From Whitmania pigra (taxonomy: Eukaryota; Annelida; Clitellata; Hirudinida; Haemopidae): a DNA stretch of 64,000 bases. The notes beneath the pieces are model-generated. The model did no database searches, had not been told where the DNA came from, and worked only from the letters and a program-made list of their open reading frames with translations. How positions within the stretch are numbered: position 1 is the first letter of the stretch; each line of letters opens with the position of its first letter. The stretch lies in contig JAJTWR010000272.1 in NCBI GenBank assembly GCA_021613335.1, positions 53,501-117,500 on the forward strand, written 5' to 3'. Positions 22,850 to 33,588 of the stretch are shown here, one piece after another. The translations under genes were made by a program, and so were the position numbers.

Positions 22850-25800
22850 TTATTCATCAGCATCACTATCATCACTGTCGCTGTCTTGTTCATCACTATC
22901 ATCACTGTCGCTGTCTTGTTCATCACTATCATCACTGTCGCTGTCTTGTTCATCACTATCATCACTGTCGCTGTCTTGTTCATCACTATCATCGCTGTCG
23001 CTGTCTTGTTCATCGCTATCATCACTGTCGCTGTCTTGTTCATAACAATCATTGGTTCCTGTCAAGACAGCCTGGTTAGCTCTGTACATCGGATATTTGT
23101 CGTAATTTGTTATTGAGTGACTTTTGTTATTCACAGCGAAATACAGTGCCTCTTCATCTTCCTAAAGAAATTATAAATTAATAACGTTGATAAATCAATT
23201 AACTGTTGCTATATTAGTAATGTAGGCAAGTAGTGAAATCGACTTCAAAGACTTTAAGTTTGAATATTTGAACTTCACAAACCTTAGATATCTTAATTCC
23301 CTTCAACATCTTGATCAGGTTCTCCATGTGTGATTCGTGGTCATACGAGAGGAATAGGAAAGGACTGGAAAAGTATATATTCACATTAAATTTTAATTAA
23401 AACTGTTCAACTAATTATAAACAGCTATTAAATGAAATTATATTCAACAATAAATTAATTTCTCACCACTTCTTCAACAAATACTGAAACCACCAAAGAG
23501 ATTGACCTCTCATCGACGGATTTCTTAAAAAGTCACTCAAAAACTTTTTGAACTCAGATGGAAATGGTCGAAACTCATTCGTTATAAAAGTTGAGTCAAC
23601 TTTTTTTGTCTGTAATTTACAAATTATTAATGACCATATTTTTATTATTGTACATACCTATCAACAAACTAACCTCAAATATTTCATCATAAATTAAATA
23701 AGCAGTATGCATTGCATCCATGACCTTCAACATTCTGACAAAATCACTGAAGTAAAAAATTTTGGATAGCGTGAATAAAGGTTCAGAAACTGGAGTGTCG
23801 TCGGAAATGGTAAAATATTGATTCATCAACTGAGATGTTTTGTCCCTAAACTGCAGGTAAGATGAACACTTGCTTCCTATCGTTAAATATGGCTGATCGA
23901 TGATGGAGGCATAGTGCTCTTCTAATAACTTCAAAAGGCTGCCTTGACAAAGTCTGGTGGCCTTTCAAAACAAATGAGTAATAACGTGATAATGATAATA
24001 AAAATATTGATAATTCGTGTCTATTAATGTTTGCAGGTCCTACTAGTCATACATATTAATGAATGTCAAGCGAAAGACTTACATTGAAAATGAAGGCAAT
24101 ATTATCCAGAAATTGATAAAAAATCTTCTCATCGGTGGTGTGTGTTAGAGTTTTTGTCCGGTTTACTGTCATAGAGTTTGAGGCCTTCAAAGAAATTCTT
24201 GATTCTTGTGATTTTTTCTTCATCATTTTTTGCAGTCAAGAAGTAAACTGCCAAGTTTTCGTAATAGAAAGGCATTGCAGGCCAATAAACAAACTCAATC
24301 ATTTTCAGGAGATGACAAATAAATTCTGGATTAAGGTGTTCCTGAGAATAAAGAAATAAATTGTCTAATTGTTTCATATTTATGCAATTGAAAATTTTAT
24401 ACATACCGTCTTCAAAGGGTAATATTTTCTAATGTATTCCACCATAATTGTTCTCCAATTTTCATGTTCAAGATCAGGTTCTATGTTTGGGAATTTCATT
24501 TTGGTGAGGTCTAGTTTACCTAATACTTCTTTGGCTGCCATACAAATCATATAATTTAAAGATATCAAATTATTAACCATACATTTAATGTAGCTATTCG
24601 TAAACATTAGTAACAAATTTTTAGTATCACTTTTAATTAATTATTGATATGACCATTAAGTGCATTAACGATTATTACCTAGTCTTGAAAGCCAAGATAT
24701 TATATCATTCGTGTGGCTACTTTCAGATTCAGGAATAAATGTTAAATTCCTCAACCGAAGAAACAATGTCATCACTGTAATCAAAATTATCAAAAACATT
24801 ATTAATAAATAACTAAGATATCAGTTTGTTGTTTAAAAAAATTTATGATATTTTGTAGTTATTACAATTTCTGTAATATATTCTATAAGATTCCTTGTCG
24901 TTACAATTGTTTTTGATATTAATTATCTTTGTGTTTTATTTATTATCTTGTGATATTTAAATATTTTGTTCTTATTTATTAAATTGTTTATCATTATCAA
25001 AAATTGAACAAGACATTACTGGTATTAATTTCACAAAATATCTGCTCCGTGACTAATTCTAGGTGTTTATCGGAAACTATTGAAAGTATTCTGAGACCTT
25101 GACCCAAGCTTAACGGCTTTATATTTCGATAGCATGTCAATAAATACACAACCCTGTCGAAAGTTTTTAAAAATATTTCAATAACCAATTTATAAAGGTT
25201 AATATTTAATTAAAAATCCGCAATTATGCCAGACGAAGTTGTCATTAAAAAATATATTTGAAACTCTTAAAATTGAAAATTAAATGAAATATGAAAAACT
25301 CATACCTCACAATTTTTATATAGAAGTCATTATTTATTTTTCTGAATAAATTGGTTGACGAATGTTCAATCAGTTGAAGATACGTCATGTCCACAACGCG
25401 CCCATAAAGACAAGCCTGATAACGTATAAAAATTTTAATTGCTCATGAATGATTGTTAAATTGATTTATGAATGCAAGTTTATATAATTAATATAGTAAT
25501 CACGAATGAAATCAAATAAATTAAATAAATGATTTTATTAACCTTACCAAGTGAGGTTAAAAGTACTAATTAATTAGTTGCATTTAAAAGGTAATTAATT
25601 CAATAGGTTAGATGTATTAATAAAAAATTTATTATTTATTATAAAACTGTTATTACTCACAGCATACACGTATAAGTTGTAGTAGGAATCAAAACAGTTC
25701 TCGATGAGGTATGTCATTGTTTCTTCCGAACACATTTCTAGGAAAACATGAAATTTACATTAAGTGATTAAATAATTACACCAAATGAAATCTTTAGTAA

Positions 25801-26452
25801 GTAAGAATTATTTAATTAATTCATGCTAAAAGTTAGCTACGTATGCTGTATCGTATATACAATTTCTGTAATCTACGTACTAGTTCCAGATACATCTATG
25901 TAGTTCTTCTCATCACTATACAATAAGTGATCCACTTCGAAAAGTGATGAATTGGACACTTTTGGGAGGAGGGAGCTGAAAACATTTAAAAGTTAGTTAA
26001 TTATTATTAACAGCCAGCCTTAATTGTTAATGCAAAAATAAGTATTTTATTTTCATTTTAATGCCACTATAAAGACAAAGACAATTTATGTTAAGTCAAA
26101 TACCTCAAATCTGTTGCACATTTTAGGAATTTCGTTAATGCTTCTCCTTCTAAAGGTTTATCACATAGTTTTTGTATATCTCGCTCCTTTAACACAAATT
26201 AGAAACAAACTTCATTAATTCATCAAAATTAATAAAAAGACATTTATTTCTTACAGTTCGATTTAACCAATATTCTTTCCGAATGTTATTCAACGTATCA
26301 ATTATCTCCTGTGGATCTGCATTTAATAGAACATGATAAATCGTTTGGTGGTTAGCCATTTATTATAACCAGCACATTATGTAGGCACAACATTTAGCTA
26401 AGTTATGTACTTTTATTAAGATCTTACCTGGAAGGTTGTTTTCAGTAGACAT
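22850..26452 (-). pseudogene. array gene copy E: complete exon set, frameshift in exon 10, expanded acidic tail
   Basis: All 14 exons are present, from the start codon at 26450-26452 (MSTENNLP) to a stop at 22850-22852, and most exons are almost identical to copy A. In exon 10, near 24,127-24,148, it has one T fewer in a T run and one extra GT in a GT run compared with copies A and F. The net shift turns NSNTPPMRKIF into NSNTHHR followed by a stop. The last exon carries six units of a ten-residue acidic repeat where copy A has one. Either the gene is dead and the tail expanded before or after death, or the two indels are sequencing or assembly errors at homopolymers, in which case this would be a live long-tail variant. 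Confidence 0.75.
22856..23042 (-). repeat. coding 30-bp minisatellite: six acidic decapeptide units
   Basis: Six direct 30-bp units (CATCACTATCATCACTGTCG, then CTGTCTTGTT on the plus strand) keep the reading frame and encode DEQDSDSDDS repeated. Copies A, C and F have one unit; copy D has a shortened one. Two units differ by A/G changes. The units are in the last exon of copy E. Confidence 0.95.
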
Positions 26453-26845
26453 ATTGAGCAGGAAATTCTACAAAGGTGAGCTTGTTATAAATGTTGTTTA
26501 TTTGGTGTTGCCTAGCTTAACAATAGAAGATCTAGAAGGAAGAATTTTAAAATTGTATTACGTGTGTGGCTTTAAATTTAAAATTTTATTGTTTTATTAT
26601 TTATTTTGTGTTTAAAAATGTGGCCATGTATTTTTGAAAGAAATTTGAAAGCAGCACGTTTGAACTTGTGAATAATGAAAAAATAATCATATCAGTGATT
26701 GCTTTAACACAGCTAAACGGTGGCAAATGACCACATTTAAACATCAGTCAATTTCAGGTCCAAAAGTAAGAAAATGTCAAAATTTGTGGTTTAAAAAAGC
26801 TTTCAATACTGGAGAAACATGCTGTCAGCTATTGATAAAGTTATG

Positions 26846-26846
26846 A

Positions 26847-26883
<37 letters not shown>

Positions 26884-27020
26884 CAATGACAATGACAATG
26901 ACAATGACAATGACAATGACAATGACAATGACAATGACAATGACAATGACAATGACAATGACAATAATAATAATAATAATAATAATAGTAGTAATAGCAA
27001 TAGTAATAATAGCATTAATA
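26846..27020. repeat. (AAT)n-(GACAAT)n compound microsatellite upstream of copy E
   Basis: AAT units, GATAATGATAAT, about fourteen GACAAT units, then AAT and AGT units. It lies at the same place relative to the start codon as the array at 8149. The open frames across it (poly-Asp/Asn, poly-Leu/Ser) are artefacts. Confidence 0.95.
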
Positions 27021-27162
27021 ATAAAATAATATTAATATAACATCCAATCATCCATCCATCTTGAATGCATGAAATTGCGACCGCTTGTTTTTATTCTTAA
27101 ACCTAATTACAATAACTTATTTATTGATTATTTAGTTAAATTAATCAGTTAAAATGTCTTCA

Positions 27163-27449
27163 AGACTCCACTGCTCAGAACCCACTCCAATGTACTCATA
27201 ATCAACTTTGCCCTTCGTGACCTCTACAAAAATAAAAATAATGTTTCATTAACGTCTGCTGCATATCTAGATGATTAGGACGGTGCACCCGAAGCGGGGT
27301 TTGAACCCCGTGCTGCCATGGTGAGAGGAGCAGCCTTAACCGTTAGGTCATGCGGGCGCACGTTCGTGACCTCTTTTTCTCAGCTGTGATTGTCTTCCCG
27401 ATGACCGCTTTGACTTGCTTTCAGAAGAGGTAACTGTGGGGTGAACTGG
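27163..27449 (+). pseudogene. decayed opsin-like exon 2 interrupted by a SINE
   Basis: Matches the exon at 1107-1243 from ACTCCACTGCTCAGAACCCA onward. The acceptor has changed from TTTCAG to CTTCAAG, a 137-bp SINE splits the exon, and GGAAGTGG has become AGAGGTAA, giving an in-frame stop in the WLWG region. It cannot code for a receptor segment. Confidence 0.85.
27226..27362 (-). mobile_element. tRNA-derived SINE with 12-bp target duplication
   Basis: On the minus strand the insert begins with a tRNA-like head: an A-box-like TGACCTAACGGTTAAGG and a good B box in GGGGTTCAAACCCCG, and the first seven bases can pair with CGGGTGC further on. A short unrelated body and an AT-rich tail follow. TTCGTGACCTCT flanks it on both sides (27214-27225 and 27363-27374), and the intact exon at 1107 has a single copy of the related target. 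It is pol III-type and non-coding. Confidence 0.88.
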
Positions 27450-27825
27450 GTAAAAATATTTAATAAAAAATACATCTTCATTTTTAAAAATATGTTTTTG
27501 TAATCCATTACAGTGTTTGCAATTTGTAATATTATTAAAAACATGCATAGTAACTATGTCGTAACAACCATAGGTGATAATAAAATTAAAATTATTAATA
27601 ATTAATGTACAACATGATTATTTCTATGCAAACATTTAAAAATTTGCCATACAAATTATTAAAAGACGGCATTCCTCTAAACAAAAAGAAGGAAGTAAGT
27701 AGATTCCAAAAATAGACATAAAATATGTTAAAAATTATAAATAAATCTAAATAACTTTAAATAATTACGAAAAAATAATTTAAAATGAGTCTAAAAATAT
27801 CTGCCATAATTATTTTCATAATGAT

Positions 27826-27833
27826 TACAATGC
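27826..27833. other. empty MITE target site
   Basis: Single TACAATGC in the context ATGATTACAATGCATATCTT, paralogous to the duplicated ATACAATGC that flanks the MITE at 2082 and 32944. It shows the pre-insertion state. Confidence 0.8.
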
Positions 27834-28128
27834 ATATCTTTAGAGCCTCCTTGTCAAATGTTTTCCAAAATTATGTTATTATAGTATTACTTGTGTGGCT
27901 TTCAGTGATGGGCACAAATCAAATCAAATCTCAATGGTCAAATCTCAAATCATTTGTAAAATGATTTAAATCTCAACAACCAAATCTCAAATAGAATCAA
28001 AAAATTCCAAATAGAATCAAATCCCAAACGCCCAAATCCCAAATCAAATCAAATCTTCCGAAAATTTACTGCTGCCCTATCTTCGCAAATTTTTTCGAGC
28101 AAAACACAATGAAATTAACAGCCAACAT

Positions 28129-28389
28129 TTTTTTTTATTTTTTATTTTATTTATTTATTTATTGAAACCAAAATGAGGGCCACAAGTGACCGCTAACACA
28201 AATTGGCTTCTGATAATCAGTACATATAGAGTGCATATACCAAATTTAGGTCAATTAAATTGTTAGAAACTTCTTCAAGTCAGTGTTGGAAATGCAGGCC
28301 TTAAACCGACTATGAGTTGTAGAGTTAATAATATCTGGGGGCAGAGAGTTCCAGGGTTTTGCGATTCGGTTGGTGAAGAAATGGAGCAG
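28129..28389 (-). mobile_element. LINE 3' end nested in the hAT element
   Basis: On the minus strand the fragment encodes FTNRIAKPWNSLPPDIINST and then FKACISNTDLKKFLTI before a stop, the usual C-terminus of CR1-like reverse transcriptases, with an (ATTT)n/poly-A tail toward 28,130. It differs from the LINE at 9082. The second hAT copy at 30505 lacks it, so it inserted after the elements separated. Confidence 0.8.
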
Positions 28390-28468
28390 TTTTTTTTTTT
28401 TTTATTTATTGAAACCAAAAAGAGGTGTCTGATAACCAGTACATATAGATAATCAGTACATATTACCG
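28390..28468 (-). mobile_element. second, very short LINE 3' tail in tandem with the first
   Basis: Repeats the tail module: T run, ATTTATTGAAACCAAAA, then GATAACCAGTACATATAGAT, abutting the previous fragment. It is about 80 bp, consistent with an extremely truncated second insertion or a slipped target-primed event. Confidence 0.6.
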
Positions 28469-28488
28469 TTTAAAAAAATCATTAAAAC

Positions 28489-28875
28489 TCAGTTTTCTGT
28501 TCCTTCAAGAGCAACAGTGACTCCAACATATCCAATGTCAATGCTCTGCAACCCATACTCTGACAGTATTTCCTCAAAAGCTGCACAAATATTTTTTCCT
28601 GTGTGTTGGGACCCGAAGTGTCTGTAAGCAGCCGTCTTTGTTCTCAGCTGAAAGCCTTCATCAAAGTAGTGGAATTTAACTCCAATAATTGGCTCAAGTG
28701 AACGGCTGCTCCACAAATCTGTTGAAGCATGTACACATCTGACGCTCAAATTATTATTAATTAGTAGTTCAATTTCATCCTTCAAATTGTCTCTTAATGT
28801 CTGCAATACACCAGTTAATTTTCTATTTATAGTCCTTCTACTTGGGATAACATAATTTGGATCCACAATTCTCAT
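28489..28875 (-). pseudogene. hAT transposase fragment (ZBED-type, catalytic-core region)
   Basis: The frame contains DPNYVIPSRRTINRKL and later HASTDLWSSRSLEPIIGVKF, matching the segment around the first catalytic aspartate of Ac/ZBED-like hAT transposases. Upstream pieces out of frame (28,876-29,120) still resemble LTEGIVKHLVA and LPLRIVESSGF. Stops and the LINE insertions show it is dead. Confidence 0.85.
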
Positions 28876-29472
28876 AAAAGAGGAAAACCTGAACTTTCAA
28901 CTATGCGTAGTGGAAGCATTGCTTAGGCTACAAGATGTTTCACTATTCCTTCGGTAAGGGCCTTTTGCTTTGGATTGGAATTATTGTATGTCAGAAAACT
29001 TTGATTAATCATTCCTGCCACAGCCATGAATGGTAGCAACGAATTACTCTGTTGGGTTGTTGTTTCCTTATCTTTTTCTTTTGCATCTTTGTACAGCTCT
29101 AGATGACTGGACTAAAGAAAAAAATCCCATATTTCCTGCTATCTAACTCGGGCATATTTAAAACGCGTTAAAGCTACAAGTAGAACAAAAGCATGTAACC
29201 TACAACAATGTTTATGTAACGGGAAGGACGCCAAAGATATAGAATTCTTAAATTTATAACCATTTTTACAAAATTAAAAATATATAACCATCTTTATTTC
29301 AATGATTTGATTTGAAAAAGCAAATCGAATCAAAAAAAGGGCAAATCTAATCGAATCAAAATCACTGAGGCAAAAATCGAATCCAACAATGTTCAAATCA
29401 AATCGCAACCTTGCCTAAATCACGATTCAAATCGATTCAAATCGCAATCGCGATTTATTTTGCCCATCACTG

Positions 29473-30216
29473 GTGGCTTTAAATTTAAAATTTTATTGTT
29501 TTATTATTTATTTTGTGTTTAAAAAGGTGGACAAGTCTTCTTGAAACAATTTGAACAATTTGAACGCGGGATATACTTTGTGAATAATGACTATTAATAT
29601 GCTTTTTGAAATTAATATTCAACTTTATCTAGAATTTTTAAATCACATGAAAATACATCAGTGATCACTTTAATGCGGCTAAATGTTGGCCTAAATGGGA
29701 TCATATAAAGCATTAGTGAATTTTAGGTCGATGTCAAAAGTAAGAAAGATGTCAGAATTTGAGGTTTAAAACTTTTTTCTGAAATACAGGAGACACAGGT
29801 TGCCTCGGCTATACCAATGGTATACAAAAGATACACCTGATAAAATTGTTAATAATAATAATAATATTATATTATTATTATATAATATAAACATTCATTC
29901 AATCAATTCATCCATTTTATGCCATGCGTCGAGTTTCAATGCTCTTTTGAATGCTTTCACCCTCCTTTTCAGGATGTTATATATCTCTCAATCTTAGGTA
30001 TTTAAAACTGATCCGCTGAGCGCGGATTGGCAACAAACGACACACTGAATTTTTCGTCGTTAAAAGCAGAAATATTACAATTTAAAGATAACATTTAATA
30101 GAAAATAATGTATTTAATAAATTATTTGCAGTGAAGTAGCGATTATTTTTCCAGGTATTTTTATAACTGACAATTATCCGTTTATTGAAACATTATTCAG
30201 CAATGAAATTAGAGTA
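29473..30216. other. gene-less unit: array 5' flank joined to opsin exon 1 flank
   Basis: 29,473-29,850 matches the 5' flank of copy A (7,773-8,148). After a short AAT/ATT stub, 29,880-30,216 matches 8,430-8,760 before opsin-like exon 1. No array gene precedes it: the sequence left of the hAT joins spacer directly to promoter-side sequence. Confidence 0.7.
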
Positions 30217-30404
30217 ATGCTCGAAAATAATGCCACCCTTGCAACCAGGATATGGCTCGGGAGGACTCACCCCCATTGGCTGGAGTATCGGGACGTTATT
30301 GAGTCAGTGGATCAGACGTTTTTAGACTTTTTGGGGGTATTTCTGACCTTGGTGAGCCTAGTTGGGGTGGCAGGGAATGTTACTGTGGTCTTGGCATTTC
30401 TCAG
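30217..30404 (+). CDS. opsin-like class A GPCR, exon 1, second copy
   Basis: ATG at 30217 opens 62 codons to CTCAG|GTGAGT. It reads MLENNATLATRIWLGRTHPH and continues as in the copy at 8761, with a few substitutions in the N-terminus and none in helix 1. The AG|G split codon (Arg) matches exon 2 at 1107 better than the copy at 8761 does. Downstream, the place where exon 2 should lie (about 32,720) carries the exon-less rearranged version, so this exon is also stranded. Confidence 0.65.
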
Positions 30405-30504
30405 GTGAGTGTATATGTATAATATGTGTGTGAGTATAATGTTCATTAAATGTATAATATATATATATAATATTTATGTATTGTTATTGTTTTTGTATTG
30501 TTAT

Positions 30505-31488
30505 CAGTGATGGGCAAATCTCAAATTGAATCTCAATGGTCAAATCTCAAATCATTTGTAAAATGATTCAAATCTCAACAACCAAATCTGAAATAGAATC
30601 TCAAAATTCCAAATCAAATCAAATCCCAAATCGAATCAAATTTTCCAAAATTTACTGCTGCCATAGCTTCGCAAATTTTTTCAAGCAAAACACAATGAAA
30701 TTAACAGCCAACATTCATTTATGACATTTTTACAGTTTTATTACTATTTAAAAAAATCATTAAACCCAGTTTGCGTTGTTCCTAAAACATGATTGTCCTG
30801 AAGAATATCCTCATCGTCATCGAAATTTTCATCTGACAAAAATTTTGAAATTTCATCAATGTCATTCAATGGCTCTGAAGCCTCATCAAGTTCTCTCATT
30901 TCACTTTTATCTTTCTTATGATCAAACGCAAACCTGGCAGCTTCCTCTGAAAATATTGTGAAGGCTTTAAGCATGTTTCTGGCATTGTCAGTAACAACAT
31001 ATCCAATGTCAATGCTTTGTATCCCATACTCTGACAGTATTTCCTCAAAAGCTGCACAAATATTTTTTCCTGTATGTTTTGACCCGAAGTATCTTTAAGC
31101 AACCGCCTTTGTTCTCATCTGAGAGCCTTCGTCAAACTAGTGGAAGTTTACTCCTATAATTTGTTAAAATGAACGGCTTTCCGTCCTTTGGCTGTCTTTA
31201 AAAAAATTTCGCTAAAATCCCATATTTCCTGCTATCTAACTCGGACATATTTAAAAGGCAGTAATGCTACAAGTATAACAACAAGCATGTAACCTACAAC
31301 AATGTTTATTTAAGGAGGAGCACGAGGAGCACGCCAAAGATATAGAATTCTTAAATTTATAACCATTTTTACAAAATTAAAAATATATAACTATCTTTAT
31401 TTCAATGATTCGATTTGAAAAAGCAAATCGAATCAAAATCGCGGAGGCCAAAATCGAATCCAACAATGTTCAAATCGAATCGCAACCT
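30505..31488. mobile_element. hAT (ZBED-like) fragment lacking its right end
   Basis: Starts with the same CAGTGATGGGCAAATC terminus and CAAATC-rich subterminal zone as the element at 27903, and ends inside the right subterminal zone (GAATCGCAACCTTA) before the terminus is reached. The minus strand keeps transposase pieces (NMLKAFTIFSEEAARFAFDH and an acidic DEDILQDNHV segment) that resemble the TDNAxNMxKAF region of ZBED hATs. It is absent at the paralogous place near 9,045. Confidence 0.85.
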
Positions 31489-31504
31489 TAGTTGTTAGTC
31501 AGCT

Positions 31505-31905
31505 AAACTTGTTCTCCTTGATTCTAATCTCAACAGCTCCGAGGCCCTGACGCAACTGCACTGGTTACCATATACCATCGCATCATTTACAAAATGTCTT
31601 TACTCACCTATCGTACCTTAACCACATCCAATCCCCCTTATCTCTATTATCTCATTCGCCACCGTCACATCCCTGATCGCATCCGCTCATCTTCTACAAT
31701 TAATCTTCACTAACCGGTTCATAAATCAATAAGCTTCTCTTATGCCTCGCCCGCCGTTTGGAACAGTCTGCCCCCCATCATCCTGTCACAGCCCATGCTC
31801 CAGCTGACGGTCGTTTCAAATCATCCCTTGAAAAACCAAGGCGCCTCTGACGCTATGCTTAAGGTGCCATGTAAATAAACTATTATTATTATTATATTAT
31901 AGTAT
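31505..31905 (+). mobile_element. decayed copy of the LINE 3' end
   Basis: Same fragment as at 9082, with small indels that break the frame (around TTACCATATACC, an in-frame TAA after AATCTTCAC, and a lost CTATCTC block). The C-terminal WNSLPP region and the (ATT)n tail are kept. Confidence 0.85.
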
Positions 31906-32168
31906 TTGGTTGTGTTCCTATGCAGAATGTCATCCAATTTGGAGATTGATCTGGTTTTATTGTTTTGTAATTATTATTGTTTGTTAAAATACTTAATAAC
32001 AATATTATTTCCATAATTACTGTGCTAACATTATCATAATTAAAGTGCTTAATTTTTGCTTATATAGTTGGTGAAGTTTCATTATTTTTTAAACTTGCCG
32101 ACTCAATTCGTCTGAAGTCTCACAATTAGGAAAACACGAATGAAGGCAACATTGTTTCCACTTCCCGA

Positions 32169-32248
32169 AGATGATGATGATGACTACGATGATGATGATG
32201 ACCACGATGATGATGATGATGATGACCACGATGATGATGATGATGATT
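32169..32248. repeat. imperfect (GAT)n microsatellite, longer allele
   Basis: Same structure as at 9736-9813. Confidence 0.85.
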
Positions 32249-32736
32249 GTTTCAGTCATTCCAAAGGGCATGTCATCATCATAAACCTGACGTGATCATT
32301 CCTTATTAAACACGAGAAATGCATTTTCTTCGTTAAGACAAAAAAAATTGTTTCCTGAAATGTTAGTCCCCAATTATGGCAGTCCTCTTGTCGTCGGATA
32401 AATTACCCGAAAATTAGGTTTTTTTTTGTTTGTTTTTATATTTAAATTTGATGATGATGTATCGCTTTCAAAATGGTTTTTCCGCTAGGAAGTTCTGGAC
32501 ATTTTAAATTACATATTGAGATTAAATTTTTACATGAAAATGAAATTAAAACATGGCAAATTAAATTCACAAGAAAGGCTTTTTAAGGAAAAAATATTCT
32601 AAACCAAAGATTTTATGAAATCCCTTTAGACAAATTTAAAAGGCGCTCGTGAAAAGTAATAAAAATTTGTGAAAAGAATCAGTGGCGGGAATAAATTTAA
32701 GAATTGAAATTCAATTTTTTTATATTTAAATATTTT

Positions 32737-32830
32737 AGGTGTGTGCAATTATATAAATATAAATATAGAGTTATTTAAATATAAATATATATATATAATA
32801 TACAACATGATTATTTCCATGCACACACCT
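32737..32830. repeat. inverted-repeat-bounded segment replacing opsin exon 2, second copy
   Basis: Identical arrangement to 10301-10394: AGGTGTGTGCA and TGCACACACCT edges around the AT-rich block. Confidence 0.65.
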
Positions 32831-32943
32831 AAAAATTTGCGCCACACAAAAAGGCGGCATTCTTCCAAACAAAAAGAAGGAATTTAACACGTTAGTGAGT
32901 CTAAAAATATCTGCTGGTATTATTTTCACAACGAATACAATGC

Positions 32944-33133
32944 GGCCCCCCGTCATAATAGTCCGGCGACAAAATAGCCCCGTCAAAACATAAAACTCGT
33001 TTATTTAATCAAATTTGAAATCAGTTATCGGTTAATGTCTTCAACTCATATAAATATTTTTTTTTTATAAAGATTCATTGAAAGGGCTGTTTTGACGGGC
33101 TATTTTGTCGCTGGGCTATGTTGACTGGTCACC
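32944..33133. mobile_element. MITE-like element, copy 3
   Basis: Same element as at 2082 with the target duplicate ATACAATGC on both sides (32935-32943 and 33134-33142). It lacks one 15-bp CGTCAAAACAGC-type unit near the left end, so it is 190 bp. Confidence 0.88.
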
Positions 33134-33453
33134 ATACAATGCATATCTCAGATCCTCCTTGTCAAATGTTTTGTATTGTGGCAAGACTTGTTTTTTTCAT
33201 TTTGTTCTGCTTTAAACAATTGATTTCGATTTTTTTCAAAATTTCAAAAATGGAATGCATTCGAAACATTTTTAGAAAACATTTGATGAAGATTAAAGAC
33301 GGCAAGATGATGGAATAATAAAAGAAAAATTACTGAATTTCTACTTGTTTAACATGATTTTTTTTCTAAGATATTTTTGGACATTTTTATTTAATCACTG
33401 CGGAAGAAACAGTCAACCTGACGAAGAAGAAAACCAGCTCTTATGAAACAGTA

Positions 33454-33588
33454 GCCAACTAAACATTTCAACCAAACATTTCAACCAAACATTTCAACCA
33501 AACATTTCAACCAAACATTTCAACTAAACTTTTCAACTAAACATTTCAACTAAACATTTCAACCAAACATTTCAACTAAACTTTTCAC
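33454..33588. repeat. 13-bp minisatellite, about 10 units
   Basis: Counterpart of 2611-2755 with one AAACATTTCAACC unit fewer. Confidence 0.9.

Larger units (their letters stand above)
27903..29472. mobile_element. hAT transposon (ZBED-like) with nested LINE tails
   Basis: The ends CAGTGATGGGC and GCCCATCACTG are perfect 11-bp inverted repeats, flanked by GTGGCTTT at 27895-27902 and 29473-29480. The subterminal zones are crowded with CAAATC/GATTTG motifs. The unoccupied target (ACTTGTGTGGCTTTAAATTT) is visible at about 7,765. A broken transposase remains on the minus strand and LINE 3' ends are inserted at 28,129-28,468. Confidence 0.93.

Noticed and set aside
26803..27051. Poly-Leu/Ser and poly-Asp/Asn open frames on both strands
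   Set aside because: Microsatellite artefacts without splice or start context.
27290..27362. A functional tRNA gene
   Set aside because: A and B boxes and an acceptor-like pairing are present, but extra bases break the acceptor/T-arm junction, the anticodon arm does not fold to a seven-base loop, and the segment is inside a target-duplicated insert, so it is a SINE head.
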